From Spirodela intermedia (taxonomy: Eukaryota; Streptophyta; Magnoliopsida; Alismatales; Araceae): a DNA stretch of 64,000 bases. The stretch spans positions 5,524,259 to 5,588,258 of the forward strand of contig LR746266.1 of NCBI GenBank assembly GCA_902729315.2. Reading direction: 5' to 3'. The notes below the pieces were generated by a model. That model saw nothing but the letters and a program-made list of their open reading frames with translations, searched no databases and had not been told where the DNA came from. Position numbers and translations under genes: made by a program. Shown piece by piece: positions 1 to 11,879 of the stretch; the first letter of the stretch is position 1, and every line of letters starts with the position of its first letter.

Positions 1-591
1 TTGAGTGAAACCAGAGAGGCAAAACACTTGTATTGAACTCATAAAATCTCATCAATGATGAGACCCAGTGCATTAGAATGACAATCTATCAAGATTAAGG
101 GAAAAGAAGGGGGGAAGAAGAGTAAAGGATGGGAAAAATGTTTGAGAGAATTCCCTGCCTCTCCAAGTTACAATGTTCCTCCCTTGTCCCCCCTTATTGT
201 GCTGTATTTATACCCCTCATATGTGCTGAGCATGTGACTTCTTCTTACGCCTTCTATAGGTCAGTAGTGGGGTCGTATCACAACCATAGAGAGGACTGTA
301 TTTGAATGAATGTCTTGACTTGTTGGATACAATTGATCATTTGAGCCTAGGATAATTTGGCATGTAGGTGTGCTACTGACAACGGCACGGCAACAGCCCT
401 CTGTCCTACCGCCAGTCTAGAATTGAATATGGGTGGAGTAGGGTAATGAAGCGAGGAATACCGAACGCCCTGGGTCCATCTTTCTTCTGTCGTTGCTTCC
501 AAGCAGAATGAGGAGAATGGTGAAGAGGTAGAAAATAAGGGGTAGAAGCATGTGGAATTGGAGAATAGAGGAGAGCTGCAGAGAAATAGAG

Positions 592-594
<3 letters not shown>
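1..594. other. Gene-free stretch
   Basis: No convincing gene was seen. A TATAAATA motif lies on the minus strand at 205-212. With the surrounding purine- and pyrimidine-rich text this resembles an LTR-type promoter, but no partner LTR was found in the window. Confidence 0.4.

Positions 595-632
<38 letters not shown>
595..632. repeat. (GA)n microsatellite
   Basis: About 19 perfect GA dinucleotide units. Leucine/serine-rich minus-strand ORFs crossing it are products of the repeat, not genes. Confidence 0.95.
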
Positions 633-634
<2 letters not shown>

Positions 635-3172
635 TATGGATAGGACAATGACATATTAATTTCTCTCTCAATCTTTCTCGTCATCTTTGACTAAATAAAA
701 TGCTATCCTCCCATGTTAACATTGTAATAATAATAATAAGAACAACAACCATAAAATTAAGGTAGTATTCTAACTAGGAAAGTCTCGAGGCCTTACATAC
801 ATGTGTTTGTCAACTCAATGTAGTAGTTTTATTTGGCCTTCATGCATGATGCTGACAGATCGTTGTTCCTCAAATTATTGAAGCTTTCTTTTACCTCTTC
901 TGCACTTGAGGCATAAAGATTCCTAATTTTAGAAAACTCAAACATCATGCCTCCCCCACTACAAAAAATGATCCTAGTTTCTGCATCTAGCTAAAATAGT
1001 GATTCTGGATCTTGGGACCACGAATAAGTGTAGAGACAGACTCTGAAAGATGGTCATATGAATCTGATGAAATTTATCGGAGTTATGGGGTATATGGTTA
1101 AAAAGGAGCTCCATTTTTCAGAAGAGTTTTGGACGCTGGAGATGGGGCTTTATATGGTGCCGCCTGAGAACCATGATGTAAGGGCACCATTGGCGTATTA
1201 AGGAGATGGCGATAAAGATTGCCTGTTACTATCATAACAATGCGTCAGATAAAAACACAAAGTAAAGAGTTTCTTCTTACGCATCCTATTACTTACATAG
1301 AGGAGGCCAGATCAAGCAGATTTAGTGATAAACATTAGACATTGATCAGGTAAATCACTACAATCTACATGAAAAACCACAGAACATCTAAAATAAAATT
1401 TACATGAAAAATGGCGGCAAAACACATTGAGGTAGAAGCTACAAGGCCATTTAAAAAGTAGATTATGGTGAAATGAAAATTTGTATTTCTCTCCAATCCT
1501 ATTCAAAATCTACAAGTGTCAAGAATGAACAAGGGAGAGTTCGAAATTGCCTCGCTACAGTTTGTTAACATTGTTCCACTTGCTTGATGAGTAAATAAAC
1601 TATGAACAATGAAGAATTAGACGCTAGTCACGGTTCTCTTTTGCCCTCTCTCTTGCCCTCTATCATACTCTATCTGTACATGATCAACCTAAATATTTTT
1701 GCTTAATATTTACAGAAAATTTAATGGGGTTCAAGAGGATTTAAATTGGTTAACCTCTGGTCGTAGTTATTTCGCTATGGTTGATTAGCCATATGCATGG
1801 TATCTTTTCGTGCATCTGCCTGGAAGCTTAGTAAGAGAGGTAACTTAAAATGACTTTTCCCTTCATGGTGGTCATTTGCATCCTGTTTTAGTCAAAGATG
1901 AAAAAGGTACAGGCCTATAATTAGGGATGTATATTGTTCAGTCACCATTCAATACACAGCATCTATGAGCAACAATTGTTTTCCCATCCACAGATGGTCT
2001 TCCCCAAATGGCTCAAAATGTATTAGTTTTGTCTTCATCATCTTACCTCTGTCAATCTAGATGTATTTTTCTGCTTTTTCTTTCTAAGTACACCGTTCTT
2101 TCAACTTCATTGATCTTAGACTTTGTGCTTTTTCTCATCTTGTTTATTTAGCTTAATTTCAGACACGGAACTACATTTTCCTAACCAAGATCTAATCAAT
2201 TTGATTTACGTCTGTGCTTCTCCATGTAGATCCATTAGATCTCTTGTGAAGCTCCCATTCCATATAGCTCCTTGATCTTGCATTCTTAATCCCTATAAGA
2301 AATACTCTGATGCGCATGACCATAATCTAGTCTTTGTTCTCCTATTTCTGAAGGTGTACAAGAGTATTAATGGTCGTGCTGATCGGACTGGGATCTTGGA
2401 GCAAAAATACATGCGCAACTGAACATATATTACAATTATTATGGAGGCTGTTGGATGTTTAGAGCTGGAAGATGATCCCCATGACATGAATATTTGAAAT
2501 TGGCAGGTTTGAGAGCACACTTGCTAGTTTTTAGTGGCGAGTGTTGTTTACTTGAGAAAACACGGTATGCTTTTTCCAATTTTAAATATTCTCCTTCATA
2601 GTGGGACTCACACGGTCATGCGAAGTTCTAGTAGCACATACAGCAGTATATTTCCACCTTCTAGTTTTGACTTTTCATTGTGCCAAGCTCAATGCATCAG
2701 TCTGCAGCCAAGGCTGCAATGGGTTACCACTGAGTTTGGTGGGCATGTAATTGCCAATCTATTTTTAAAGAGTTCTCTATTTAGATAGAAATCGCCATAG
2801 ATTGTTTTCATGCGTTCATTTTTGAATCATCTCAATGTTTTTGAGATCTAAGAAATATTATAATGACTATTCGGTCCTTTGAGTAAAATGGTATTAGACC
2901 AAATCTTGAAACCTTATGACGTTGACAATATCAATTACATATACTTCTCGTTATACCTTATATGAACACATAATCATCTGGTGAGAAATTTGGAGAATAG
3001 TGGGAGCTGTAGTTTATAGTTACTTACTTTTGCTACTTTCGTATCATTGCAAACAATTCTTTTCCTGAATAGGACCATCCCAAGACTGTAGTTTTGTAAA
3101 TTCTTTTCTTGAATTTATTACTTGCATCATGAAGGATATAATCACTCCGTTGAAAGAATTTAGAAGCAACTA
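633..3172. other. Gene-free stretch, 2.5 kb
   Basis: AT-rich DNA with only short unrelated ORFs (under 85 codons) on both strands. None shows a recognisable domain or signal peptide. I see no RNA gene or repeat that I can name. Confidence 0.4.
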
Positions 3173-3607
3173 TGGGATTTTATCTAAATTTGGGCACATA
3201 CATGCATAGCATATCTTGAGGCTATTATTAATATAATCCCATCAAAGTGATTCATTAAGGCTTAATGAGGGAGTATGACATTTCTTGTAAATACGAGTTA
3301 AAACATATATAGAGACCAGGTCATTTCTTAATTTCATGATGGGAGAAATAGAAATTTGATACCTTGAGGCTAACCACCTCGAGGTTTTATATGAGTCACA
3401 TACGACACTTGAGTTTTTTGAGGCATCCCATCACTTCAAAAGGTTTCGAGACTATAGTGTGTTGATCTAAAAGGCGAAAACCCTAGACTATGATCTGTGA
3501 AGAATAAAATGAACTCTGGGATTTTTTTCATTTCTGTCTATCCTCATTCTCATAATCATTCCCCTGAACTCAGCACTACATCTTGGAACTTTGGAGTATT
3601 CTTATCA
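3173..3607 (+). repeat. 5' LTR of the copia element
   Basis: The first ~200 bp match 9702-9899 closely in order (for example TCTAAATTT, TTGAGGCTA, ATGATGGG). The LTR ends with CA two bases before the primer-binding site. It contains a poly-pyrimidine downstream part that is not clearly repeated in the 3' copy. Confidence 0.75.
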
Positions 3608-3609
3608 AG

Positions 3610-3620
3610 TGGTATCAGAG
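3610..3620 (+). promoter_or_regulatory. Copia primer-binding site (tRNA-iMet)
   Basis: TGGTATCAGAG is the standard plant tRNA-iMet complementary site. It lies 2 bp inside the LTR end, where reverse transcription would start. Confidence 0.85.
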
Positions 3621-3909
3621 TTTGATGTGTTGAGTTCGTGGAAAATGAGAGTTAACTTACATAGGTTTCAAGAGCCATTCACATAGACTCCTCGGCCGTT
3701 CATCCTTCTATTCCCTGCATAAGAGAAGGAGTGGTTTTCTCAGGCCCCTCTCTCTCTCCTTACTTGAAATCATGGGTCCAAGGAGGTGGCAGAAGGTGGC
3801 TCTTGGAAGATGGTGTCATAAGGTGGTATTGGAGGCCTGCTGCCTGAGGTAGAGGAGAAAGTCGGTTCTCATTCAGGAACTGACCTCAGCCAAGGTGGCT
3901 CCATTTTAA

Positions 3910-4439
3910 ATGGAAACCATGTGGGCCGCTGGGACTGTGGAGGGTATGAGGCCATTTGGGCCAAAAAGGTTGTGGCTTGTTCACCTCTTTGCCCCTCTCC
4001 TTTCTCGGTCTGCGTGCTCCTCTCTCAATTCAGTGCGAGAGGCTGCTGCACCGGTTCAACCTGAGCCAGGTAGGAGGGATGGCACGCCAGCTCAGGCAGC
4101 TGGCACTGGCTTAGGCAGCTGGAATGAGCACACTGGCTTTGTGCAAGCCGATTTCGTTTGGCAATGTGCCGGTCCAATCCGATGATGTTTTAGTATTGTC
4201 ATCCAAAGACGTGATATTAATTTTCTTGTAGATATCTTGTGATGAGATGCCCTATTATTGTACTTATACTTAAGTTAGTATTATCTATTTTTCATTTAGT
4301 TTAAAGGTATGCTTCAAATATTTATGCTAACAATAATAAAATTTGAATGCTTAATGGAATAAATTTCCATGACAAGAAGGAAAGTCTCATTGTCAAGTGG
4401 GACTCTCACATTTTTTTGTTCAAAGGTTAATTTAATTTT
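3910..4439. other. Gag/leader region, not readable
   Basis: This lies between the primer site and the first readable pol segment. A 91-codon plus-strand ORF (3910-4185) is present but shows no capsid or zinc-knuckle motif, so gag is either too decayed to read or has been replaced. Confidence 0.3.
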
Positions 4440-5726
4440 GGTACCTTTGGACACGGTGGATAGATTATGATGCTATTATTCATATAAGTTTATCTATGTA
4501 GGGTTGGATCCACTCTCAGAAGTCACTTGATGTTGAAAAATACAGTTATATGAGTGATGGCAATATAGTTGTAGTGGAGGTCATAAAGACTTTAAGATTA
4601 TTTTTAAAGACTAGTCGTTATTTGGATTTGAATGACATATATGTTACCATCTTTTAGATGAAATCTTATCTCTTTTTTAGATAAATCTGGTTATACTTGC
4701 CTATTTGAAAATAAAAGAAATAGTCTCTTTCAAGATTTAAACTATATAAACATTGGTTCTTTATTAAGTTATGATAATCTATATTTATTTGATGCAGTAG
4801 TCCCTTTTAAAAAAATCTTGTATGCAAATTCAAAGAATACTAAAATGAAATTAATTAATGAGAATTTTACTTCATTATGACACAAAAAGTTAAGTTATAT
4901 CTCTAAAAAGAGAATCGATAGACTTCTGTCTAAATGAATTCTTGATTATAAGGATTTTGAAAATGTGTTAATTGTATCAAAGGAAAATGAACAAACAAAA
5001 GGAGAACTTGTTCCAATCAAGCTTTAAATTTCTTAGAATTATATATTTATGATTAATTTCTTAAAATAAATACATATATTAATGGAATGGTAAATAATAT
5101 TTAATTACATTCATATATAATTATTCTCAATGTCATTAAGGAGAAGTCTCAATCCTTAGATGTATTTAACAATTATAAGTCCAAAGTTGAGAATCAATTC
5201 AACAAAAAGATTAAGATTGACATATCAAATCATGGTGATGAATATTATGATAAAAATTACAGATCAAGTAAAAAACATTCAAGGCTTTTTGCTACATTCG
5301 TAGAGGAGTTTGGTATTGTCCCTTAATACACCATACTAGGATCTCTTTGCAAGAATAATATTATTGAATGACAAAGTTCAGCACTTTGAGATATGGTAAA
5401 GAGTTTGATTAACCAGTCTATCTTATAAGATTACCTCTAGGAAGTGGTAAATATTGCAACCTATTTATTGAATAAGACCTTTTATGAGTTTTGGACATGT
5501 AGAAAGCATAGTTTCAAGTATTTGTATATTTGAGCTTGTTAAGCAAAGGCAAGATCTTATAGATTTATTGAAAGAAAATTTGACTAAAAAACTAATGGTT
5601 GTTGTTTTATTGAATACTATGAAAGGTCGAAGGGGTAAAATTTTTATAATCCCACTACTAAGATTATTTCTAAGATGAAAAATATTTAGTTTTTTAAAGA
5701 AGTTGAGTTTGTAAGAAAAGATGATG
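4440..5726 (+). pseudogene. Copia GAG-pre-integrase and integrase relic
   Basis: Plus-strand frames give fragments with the copia order: a protease/pre-integrase part (about 4500-4800), the 'LxHKKLSYISKKR'-like zinc-finger region (about 4870-4920), then an integrase core ('ATFVEEFGIV', 'DMVKSLINQS', 'ATYLLNK') at about 5285-5480 and the 'YERSKG.NFYNPTTK' region at about 5610-5660. Several stops and shifts interrupt it. The reading breaks at about 5726 inside the integrase/RT linker and resumes in the same protein context at about 7583. Confidence 0.8.
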
Positions 5727-7582
5727 TCTTCATTATCATGAGTTAATAATAAATTATTAATATATTTTTAGTCTTAACTCATGAAAAATAAATTTATCTT
5801 TATGCTAAATTATGAAAAGAAGTTTTTAGTGGGTTGATGTGAATTTTTGGTTAATTTTGTGATTTTATGAAAATTTATATAATTTTATATTCCTATTTTT
5901 GAGATAAATAAAAAAATAAAATAAAAATAAGAGATAGAAAAAAGGAGGAACCCATTGGCCAGCTAGGCCTACAAGTGGGTCTAAAGCATAGTCAAGCAAA
6001 GATGCAGACAAAGGCTCGAGCAGCTAAGGACTAACTAATAGGGGACATGTGCATCACTCCCCTTTTACATCATCAGTGCTCAATCGGGCATAGGGGTAAA
6101 GAGTAGTCATACACATGCAAGAAAAAGATACATTGATTAACAAATCTTGTATTACTATATATCCATCTCAAAACTCAACAAATAACTAACGTAGGACTAA
6201 ACCTAAGGTCACATCTTTCTAGAATGTTTTAATGATTTTAATACCTAAAATACCTTTTGTTTATGAGAAGGAGATACCCTTATGACATGACTTTAAAAGG
6301 GTATTCATGTACATATTTACTCTATTTCATGTAGGCAGGTGACTAGTGAGGGTTTAAATCCTACTAGAGTCAAAACTCATATTTTTATCTAATTAAATTA
6401 TATTTTTTTTATAGATTATTAGTAAACGATGAAGTTGTCAAAAATATTTAATCATCGACAAAAATCTCATCAATGTAATTCACTAAGCATCGTTACTAAA
6501 ATTGATGAATAATTATGAATAAAAAGATTTCAAATTTATTGAATAAATCATTTGTGATTGATCAACAAAAAAGTCATTGTTGAGAAGAAGATAATTTGTC
6601 AGGAGACAAGTCGTTATCTCCTAAGAGTGTATTAAATGCGATGAAGAGTCTCATCTTGCTAAGTAAATCTAAGGATGAAGCTTCCTAAGAAATGTCCCAC
6701 CTTTATCTAATTTGTCTTTGTTGGGTGACAGCCACTGGAGATTGGTAAAGTTACTATTTTTCTACTCTATTAGATGATAACCACTGGAGATGATTCGTCA
6801 ACCCACTTCATTGATTTTTAGACTTCACTAGAAGATCTAGAGATTGTCCACATCATCTATGTCCAAAGAAAATTTTGAGACCTTAGACATTATTTGATAG
6901 TCCTCTCAGATTCACAGAATTTTGACACACTGTTGTCACGACGTTGGAACTCTATTTGATTATTTTTAATTAATTTAAATTTTACTATCATTTTCTAAAC
7001 TTTGAAAGAAGATAGAGAAATACATAAGTTGTCTATGTCCACCCTTAAGGTCATGGACATTGTAGGATAACCATTCTAAATAAATTGAATTCCGACAATC
7101 ACTATTGCCAAGCCGGAACTCTATCTTTCTTGCTTTCACCTTAATGCTTACTTAATTTAGTGATACTTTGTGTGAAATTTAAGTTTTGAATCTTTTCTTC
7201 ATTAAATTATGATTCTTTTAGGTTTTATAGATCCTAATTTGACTAATTAAATCATCTTTAATCGTTTATGTAAGAATCACCAAGTGAAACTCTATTTTTG
7301 CCCGATTCATGTTTGTTGAGATAGTGATGTCATCTTGATACCTACACCCTTACTTAATTTAAAAGTTATAAAAAATCATATTCTATGGAGAAAATTCTGA
7401 AATATTACCTATTATTATATTATCCCTATGATCAACCTAAAAAATTACCATTATTTTTAAACTTTTATTGAGTTATAATTAATAGACTTTTTAAAAAATA
7501 TTTCTAAATATCAAAAAAATAATGTTATCTAATTCTAGAAATATTTAAATTTACATAATTTATTATACAATGACTTGGTCAC
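5727..7582 (-). mobile_element. Nested non-coding element X, copy 1
   Basis: This ~1.85 kb AT-rich segment interrupts the copia polyprotein. Its reverse complement matches 30985-32688 along the length, including both ends: the ATTATCATGAGTTAATAA end and the TATACAATGACT / TATACAATAACT end. No ORF of note is present and no clear terminal inverted repeat was seen. It could be a solo LTR or another non-autonomous element. The same two ends at two unrelated sites support a mobile unit. Confidence 0.75.
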
Positions 7583-9345
7583 GTTAGAGGATAAGGTTAG
7601 AGACTTTGTGTTAGAAGAGGAACATGTTTCAATTTCTCTTATTACTATTGACAATAATCAGAATCAAGTTTTATCTTGTGTTCTAAGATAGATGAAAATA
7701 ATGTTCTCGTACTTCTCATTTCAAAAGAACAAACTTAACACTCCCAATAACGAGTGCCCCTAAGGAGATCCACTAGAGAAAGGAGAAATATACTTTTAAA
7801 TGATTATTATATCTCTCTCTAAGAATATGAGCTTGATGTTAGAATGATAGAAGATGATTTTAACTTTTATTAGGCTATATACAATTTTAATTCTCAAACA
7901 TCGATAAATGTAACAAAGAAAGAGATTAACTATGTCTTTAAGATGCAAAACTCATTAGTTGTAAATAGATATTTAAAACTAAAAGAGATTCAAAAAGTAA
8001 TGTATACAAATATAAGACTCGTTTTGTCACTAAGAAATTTACTCAAAATGAAGGCATCGATTATAAAGAGACTTTCACTCTAGTTCTTGAAAGAAATTTT
8101 TAGAACAATAATGGTACTTGTTGCATATTTTGATTTTGAGTTACATCAAATAGATGTAAAGACTACATTTCTCAATGATGATATTAATAAAATAATTTAT
8201 ATATCACAGTCATGAAACATTGAGTCAAGAAACCTATAGAATATAGTGTGCAAATTAAAGAAATTTATATATAGACTCAAGTAAGCTTCCCGTCAATGAT
8301 ATCATAATTTTCATCAAGTTATCATCTCATTTAATTTTGAAATGAATGCAATTGATGATTGTGTATATCATAAATTTAGTGAGAGTAACTATATCTTCTG
8401 AAGCTTAGATATTGATGATATAATACTTGCTAGTAATGATATAAACTTATTATGTGACACTAAAGGTTTTTTATCAAGGAATTTTAAGATGAAAGATCTT
8501 AATGATGTATTAGGCATATAGATATACCAAGATCAGTCTTAAAATATTATTGGATTGTCATAGAAAAGTTATATCAATAAAGTTTTAAAAAGATTTGACA
8601 TGCAAGAATGTAAATCAGGTGATATCCCTATGAATAAAAGAGATATATTCAATCTTAATCAACTTCCCAAAAAGGATTATGAAACTAAAGAGGTATAGAA
8701 GATGTCTAATGGGGCAACTATATGAAGTCTTATGTATGCTCAAGGATATACATGTTTTGATATTAAGTACATAGTTGAAATGCTAGGCAAATACTTGAGC
8801 AATCTAGGTGTGAATCATTAGAGAGAGACTAAAAGAGTCACGTATTATAAGAAATTAGATTAGTTGGAGATTATCAGATACTCTAATTCTAATTTGCCAA
8901 ATAGACTAATAGCAGAAGATCCACTATAAGTTATATCTTCCTATTGGCTAGATGGACTATACAATGGAAAAATGTTAAACAAACACTCAACTTCTTCTAC
9001 CATAGTAAGAGAATTTGTAGTATGCTATGAGACATGCAATTAAAGAGTATGGCTGCAAAAATTTGTCACATGATTATAAATTATTGATAGAATCAAAAGG
9101 CCTCTAAAGATATTTTGTAACAATAAAGTAACTGTTATGTATTCTAATAACAACATGAGTTTGACAAAGTCTAAACACATAGACATTAAGTTCCTAATTG
9201 TCAATAAAAGAGTTCAGAATGATTAAGTGTATATAGAGCATATTGGCACAAACTCTATAGTTGCAGATCCATAGTTAGTGAAAGTTTTCAATGAACATAT
9301 TGCTCATATGAGTGTAGTTCTTCATGACGATATATATTTTTAATA
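7583..9345 (+). pseudogene. Copia reverse transcriptase and RNase H relic
   Basis: After the nested insertion the copia frame resumes with 'DKVRDFVLEEE'. It continues through the RT fingers ('YKTRFVTKKFTQNEGIDYKE', about 8010-8070), the 'ELHQIDVKTTFLN' palm region (about 8140-8180) and the active-site segment 'LDIDDIILASNDI' (about 8405-8440; the family has YVDD, so the first position is changed). Thumb and RNase H segments follow ('HIDIKFLIVN', 'EHIGTNS', about 9180-9260). Many stops and frameshifts show it is dead. Confidence 0.85.
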
Positions 9346-9701
9346 GAAGTTTGTATAAAAATGCTCATTCGGTTATAAACACACCCTTTAGTTATTTTCT
9401 GCATTTGGTTGATCTCCATTTGGACTTAGAGCTTGTTGGAAATGTACATGTAAAATCAGATTACATGTAATTTCTATGCTACACATCTAAATTTGATCTA
9501 ATATTATTCATTATATTGGTATATGTGATTACTATTGGGTTTAGTCATACCTTATTATGATGCAAATCCTTTTAGTCTTGTATCGATATGATGATGGACT
9601 AGATTGTTAGAAATGATTTAAGTGATGACAATAATTTTGAGTTCATAAGGTCATGATATACAATATCAGGTTATCATATATGTGTTGCTTAAGTGAGAAA
9701 T

Positions 9702-9899
9702 TGTTGGATTTGATCTAAATTTAGGAACATATATATAGTATATCATGAGGCTATCATTAATATAATCCTATTAAAGTGATTTATTTAGTCTTAATAAGGG
9801 ATTATGACATTTATTGTAAATAAAGGTTAAACATGTATAGAGATCAGGACATTTTATAATTTCATGATGGGTAAAATAAAAATTTGACACCTTGAGGCT
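9702..9899 (+). repeat. 3' LTR (part) of the copia element
   Basis: It begins TGTTGGATTT after a purine-rich tract and matches the first ~200 bp of the 5' LTR. Clear similarity stops at 'GAGGCTA' near 9899. A weaker match to the later LTR (CCCTAAAATCTGA..GATGAAGA) occurs at about 10027-10065, so the rest may be rearranged. Confidence 0.7.
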
Positions 9900-10483
9900 A
9901 GGGTTTTGATCAGCAACATCATATTCTCCAACGGGCAGCTGGATCCCTGGAGCGGAGGCAGGTGTGGTTTCCCCGCCAAACCTTATCAGGGTCTACTTAC
10001 CCGCTGTTCTCATTCTCTCCGAACAGCCCTAAAATCTGACCGATGAAGAGAGAATTTTTTCATCTCAACGTCCTGCAGAACATCTCCAGAAGCATCGTAG
10101 CGCTCGTTACTGAATTGGGTATGCGTTTCTTGCGGTAATCAATCTCTCACGCGGGATTCTATTTCCTCTTCTAGGAGCTCACCACATTGACTTACGCTCG
10201 CCAACTGAGGAGGATCCTGAGTGATTGACATCCCAGAGAGCGTCGGAGGTCAATCTGATCCGGGGCTGGATAAACGACGGAAAGACGTCGCGGTTTACGT
10301 CTTGGAGGGCGGCTCGCCTCACTCTCCCCTGCTTTTCCTATATCGCAAGAAGAAAAGTCTTAGTCCTGTGGATCGCTAGACCTGGATCGCCGGCATTGTG
10401 ATCTCCCTGGGGGGTGGAGTTTGTAAGGCCGCCGCCGGAAGGGAAGGGAAGAGGCGAGGACCGGCGCCGGAAGATAAGCGGAA
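9900..10483. other. GC-richer leader region upstream of the micro-protein ORF
   Basis: Base composition shifts to GC-rich here compared with the copia element. A 31-codon ORF starts at 10043 (MKREFFHLNVLQ...). Its frame runs into GGTATGCG, which could be a splice donor or simply chance. I do not recognise it. It may be promoter or 5' UTR of the small gene at 10484. Confidence 0.3.
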
Positions 10484-10612
10484 ATGTGCTATGCAGTTAA
10501 GTGTGGCACGTGCGGCAAGAGCACGTGGGCGGGGTGCGGTCGCCATGTGGCATCTGCGTTGACTGTCGAAGGGGAAGCCGAACCGAAGCTGTCCTTGTGT
10601 GTCATCTCCTGA
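10484..10612 (+). CDS. Small Cys-rich conserved plant micro-protein, probably altered C-terminus
   Basis: A 42-residue ORF begins MCYAVKCGTCGKSTWAGCGR and continues HVASALTV. This N-terminal pattern (C-x4-C-x2-C-G-K-x-T-W-x-G-C-G-x-H) is one I recall from a family of short uncharacterised plant proteins. Its cysteines suggest metal binding, but no function is established here. In that family the second half usually carries a 'G..C.C' motif. Here the annotated frame ends with SLCVIS, while the neighbouring frame (entered near residue 26) gives KGKPNRSCPC, so a frameshift may separate the two halves. It sits just downstream of the copia 3' LTR and 1.3 kb from a PR-1 gene that is convergently oriented. 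The ATG is the only sensible start. Function and expression are unknown; family assignment is from memory. Confidence 0.5.
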   Translation: MCYAVKCGTCGKSTWAGCGRHVASALTVEGEAEPKLSLCVIS

Positions 10613-10961
10613 TCTATTTCATCGTTTGCCCGCGGATTCTTTGTCTCCTTTCTCACCCTTCATCGTCATCGTCGTATATCACCAGTTTCTTCTTCCCCTC
10701 CGTATTTAGGTTTATTTCTGATGGTAGCGTGGAGGCCGGCTGATCTGTTCTTTGATCTGTTGTAATCAAGTAAGCGAATCGTTCACTCCTGGTGAACGAC
10801 GAACGGTGTCTATCCATTCTCCATCTGTCTGTTTAAATGCGCCACAGAGAATATAAACATCTCTTGGATCAATCCGTATAATGAGAAGAATCAGCAACCA
10901 AGGACGGGTTTGTAATTTCTTCCGCAACTTGTCTTTGATTTGGGAACGCGAGCAGGTCGCT

Positions 10962-11006
<45 letters not shown>

Positions 11007-11879
11007 GTGTCCCTGGCTCTCTATCTTGGTGCATTCTGGGGGTCTGTAGTACGAAATTCAGGAATGCTTTCCCTCCATGACTAATTGGGCATTGATTATG
11101 TATCCAATTAACTGAAACACTGAACTGTTGTATTATCGAATTGTTGAGGAATCATACGATCTAAGCAATAATACTTGATAATTTTCCGGAGACCCCGTTT
11201 CCACTCCATATTCTCAATCATTAGGCGAGAATCATTTGATGGAGAATCGTCCAGGGACAACGGCCATTGTTCCCCTCTGAATATCGACGAGAATGCGTCC
11301 TGAACATGCCAAAAGGAAGATTGTATAGCTTTCAATTGTTAAATTTAACGATATTCATGCACATATTCTACGGAGCACCACGGATTTTGTACAGAATTAT
11401 TGACATTTTGAGTTCAACATACCATCTAAACCATCCAACTCTGTGGAGGCAGGGCGACGTTGGCTTCGCGAATGGGTAAACCACCGTGATTCTTTCTTCG
11501 GAGAGAAAAAGTGAAAACGATGGGGGGCGGGGCGTTTTAGAGAGAGAGAGAGAGATCGACATAACAATAGATTATACTTGTGCTGATATTCAAGGCAAAA
11601 TGTAAATGTACATGATGCCTGTTCGTAGATAGATGAATCTCTCTTAAGTCAGCCCCTTTGCCCGGTTCCCCCAGTAAAATTTTCATGTTTGGAAGAAAAA
11701 AAGGGAGTAAAGTCATGCACTTGAGAGTAGTCTTCATCCGTGTTGATTCTAGTTATAGGAAGAAGAAGGGGGGCCTGGCCTTAGCGGAGAGAGCTTTTCT
11801 TTCTCCGGTCCCCTCCTCTGGCTACAGAGACAGAGAAACATTAATCTTGCCCGAGGAAGGAGACGGGGAGCGGCCTCAC
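10613..11879. other. Intergenic between micro-protein ORF and PR-1
   Basis: Apart from a (CT)n tract at 10964-10999 and a short (GA)n at 11540-11555, I see only short ORFs with no domain. The last ~200 bp would hold the 3' UTR of the minus-strand PR-1 gene. Confidence 0.4.
10964..10999. repeat. (CT)n microsatellite
   Basis: About 18 CT units. They account for the leucine/serine run in the overlapping ORF. Confidence 0.95.

Larger units (their letters stand above)
3173..9899 (+). mobile_element. Decayed Ty1/copia LTR retrotransposon with a nested insertion
   Basis: In plus-strand order the element has a 5' LTR (3173-3607), a tRNA-iMet primer-binding site (3610-3620), GAG-pre-integrase and integrase relics (about 4440-5726), a foreign ~1.85 kb insertion (5727-7582), reverse transcriptase and RNase H relics (7583-9345), a purine-rich tract at about 9690-9700 and the start of a 3' LTR (9702 on). 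The polyprotein can be followed by similarity to plant copia elements but is full of stops and frameshifts, so the element is old and immobile. The domain order gag, integrase, RT, RNase H is what defines copia rather than gypsy. Exact outer ends and a target-site duplication were not resolved. Confidence 0.85.

Noticed and set aside
6340-6375. tRNA-like T-loop text (GGTTTAAATCC)
   Set aside because: No matching acceptor stem, D-arm or anticodon arm around it. The same sequence recurs as part of element X.
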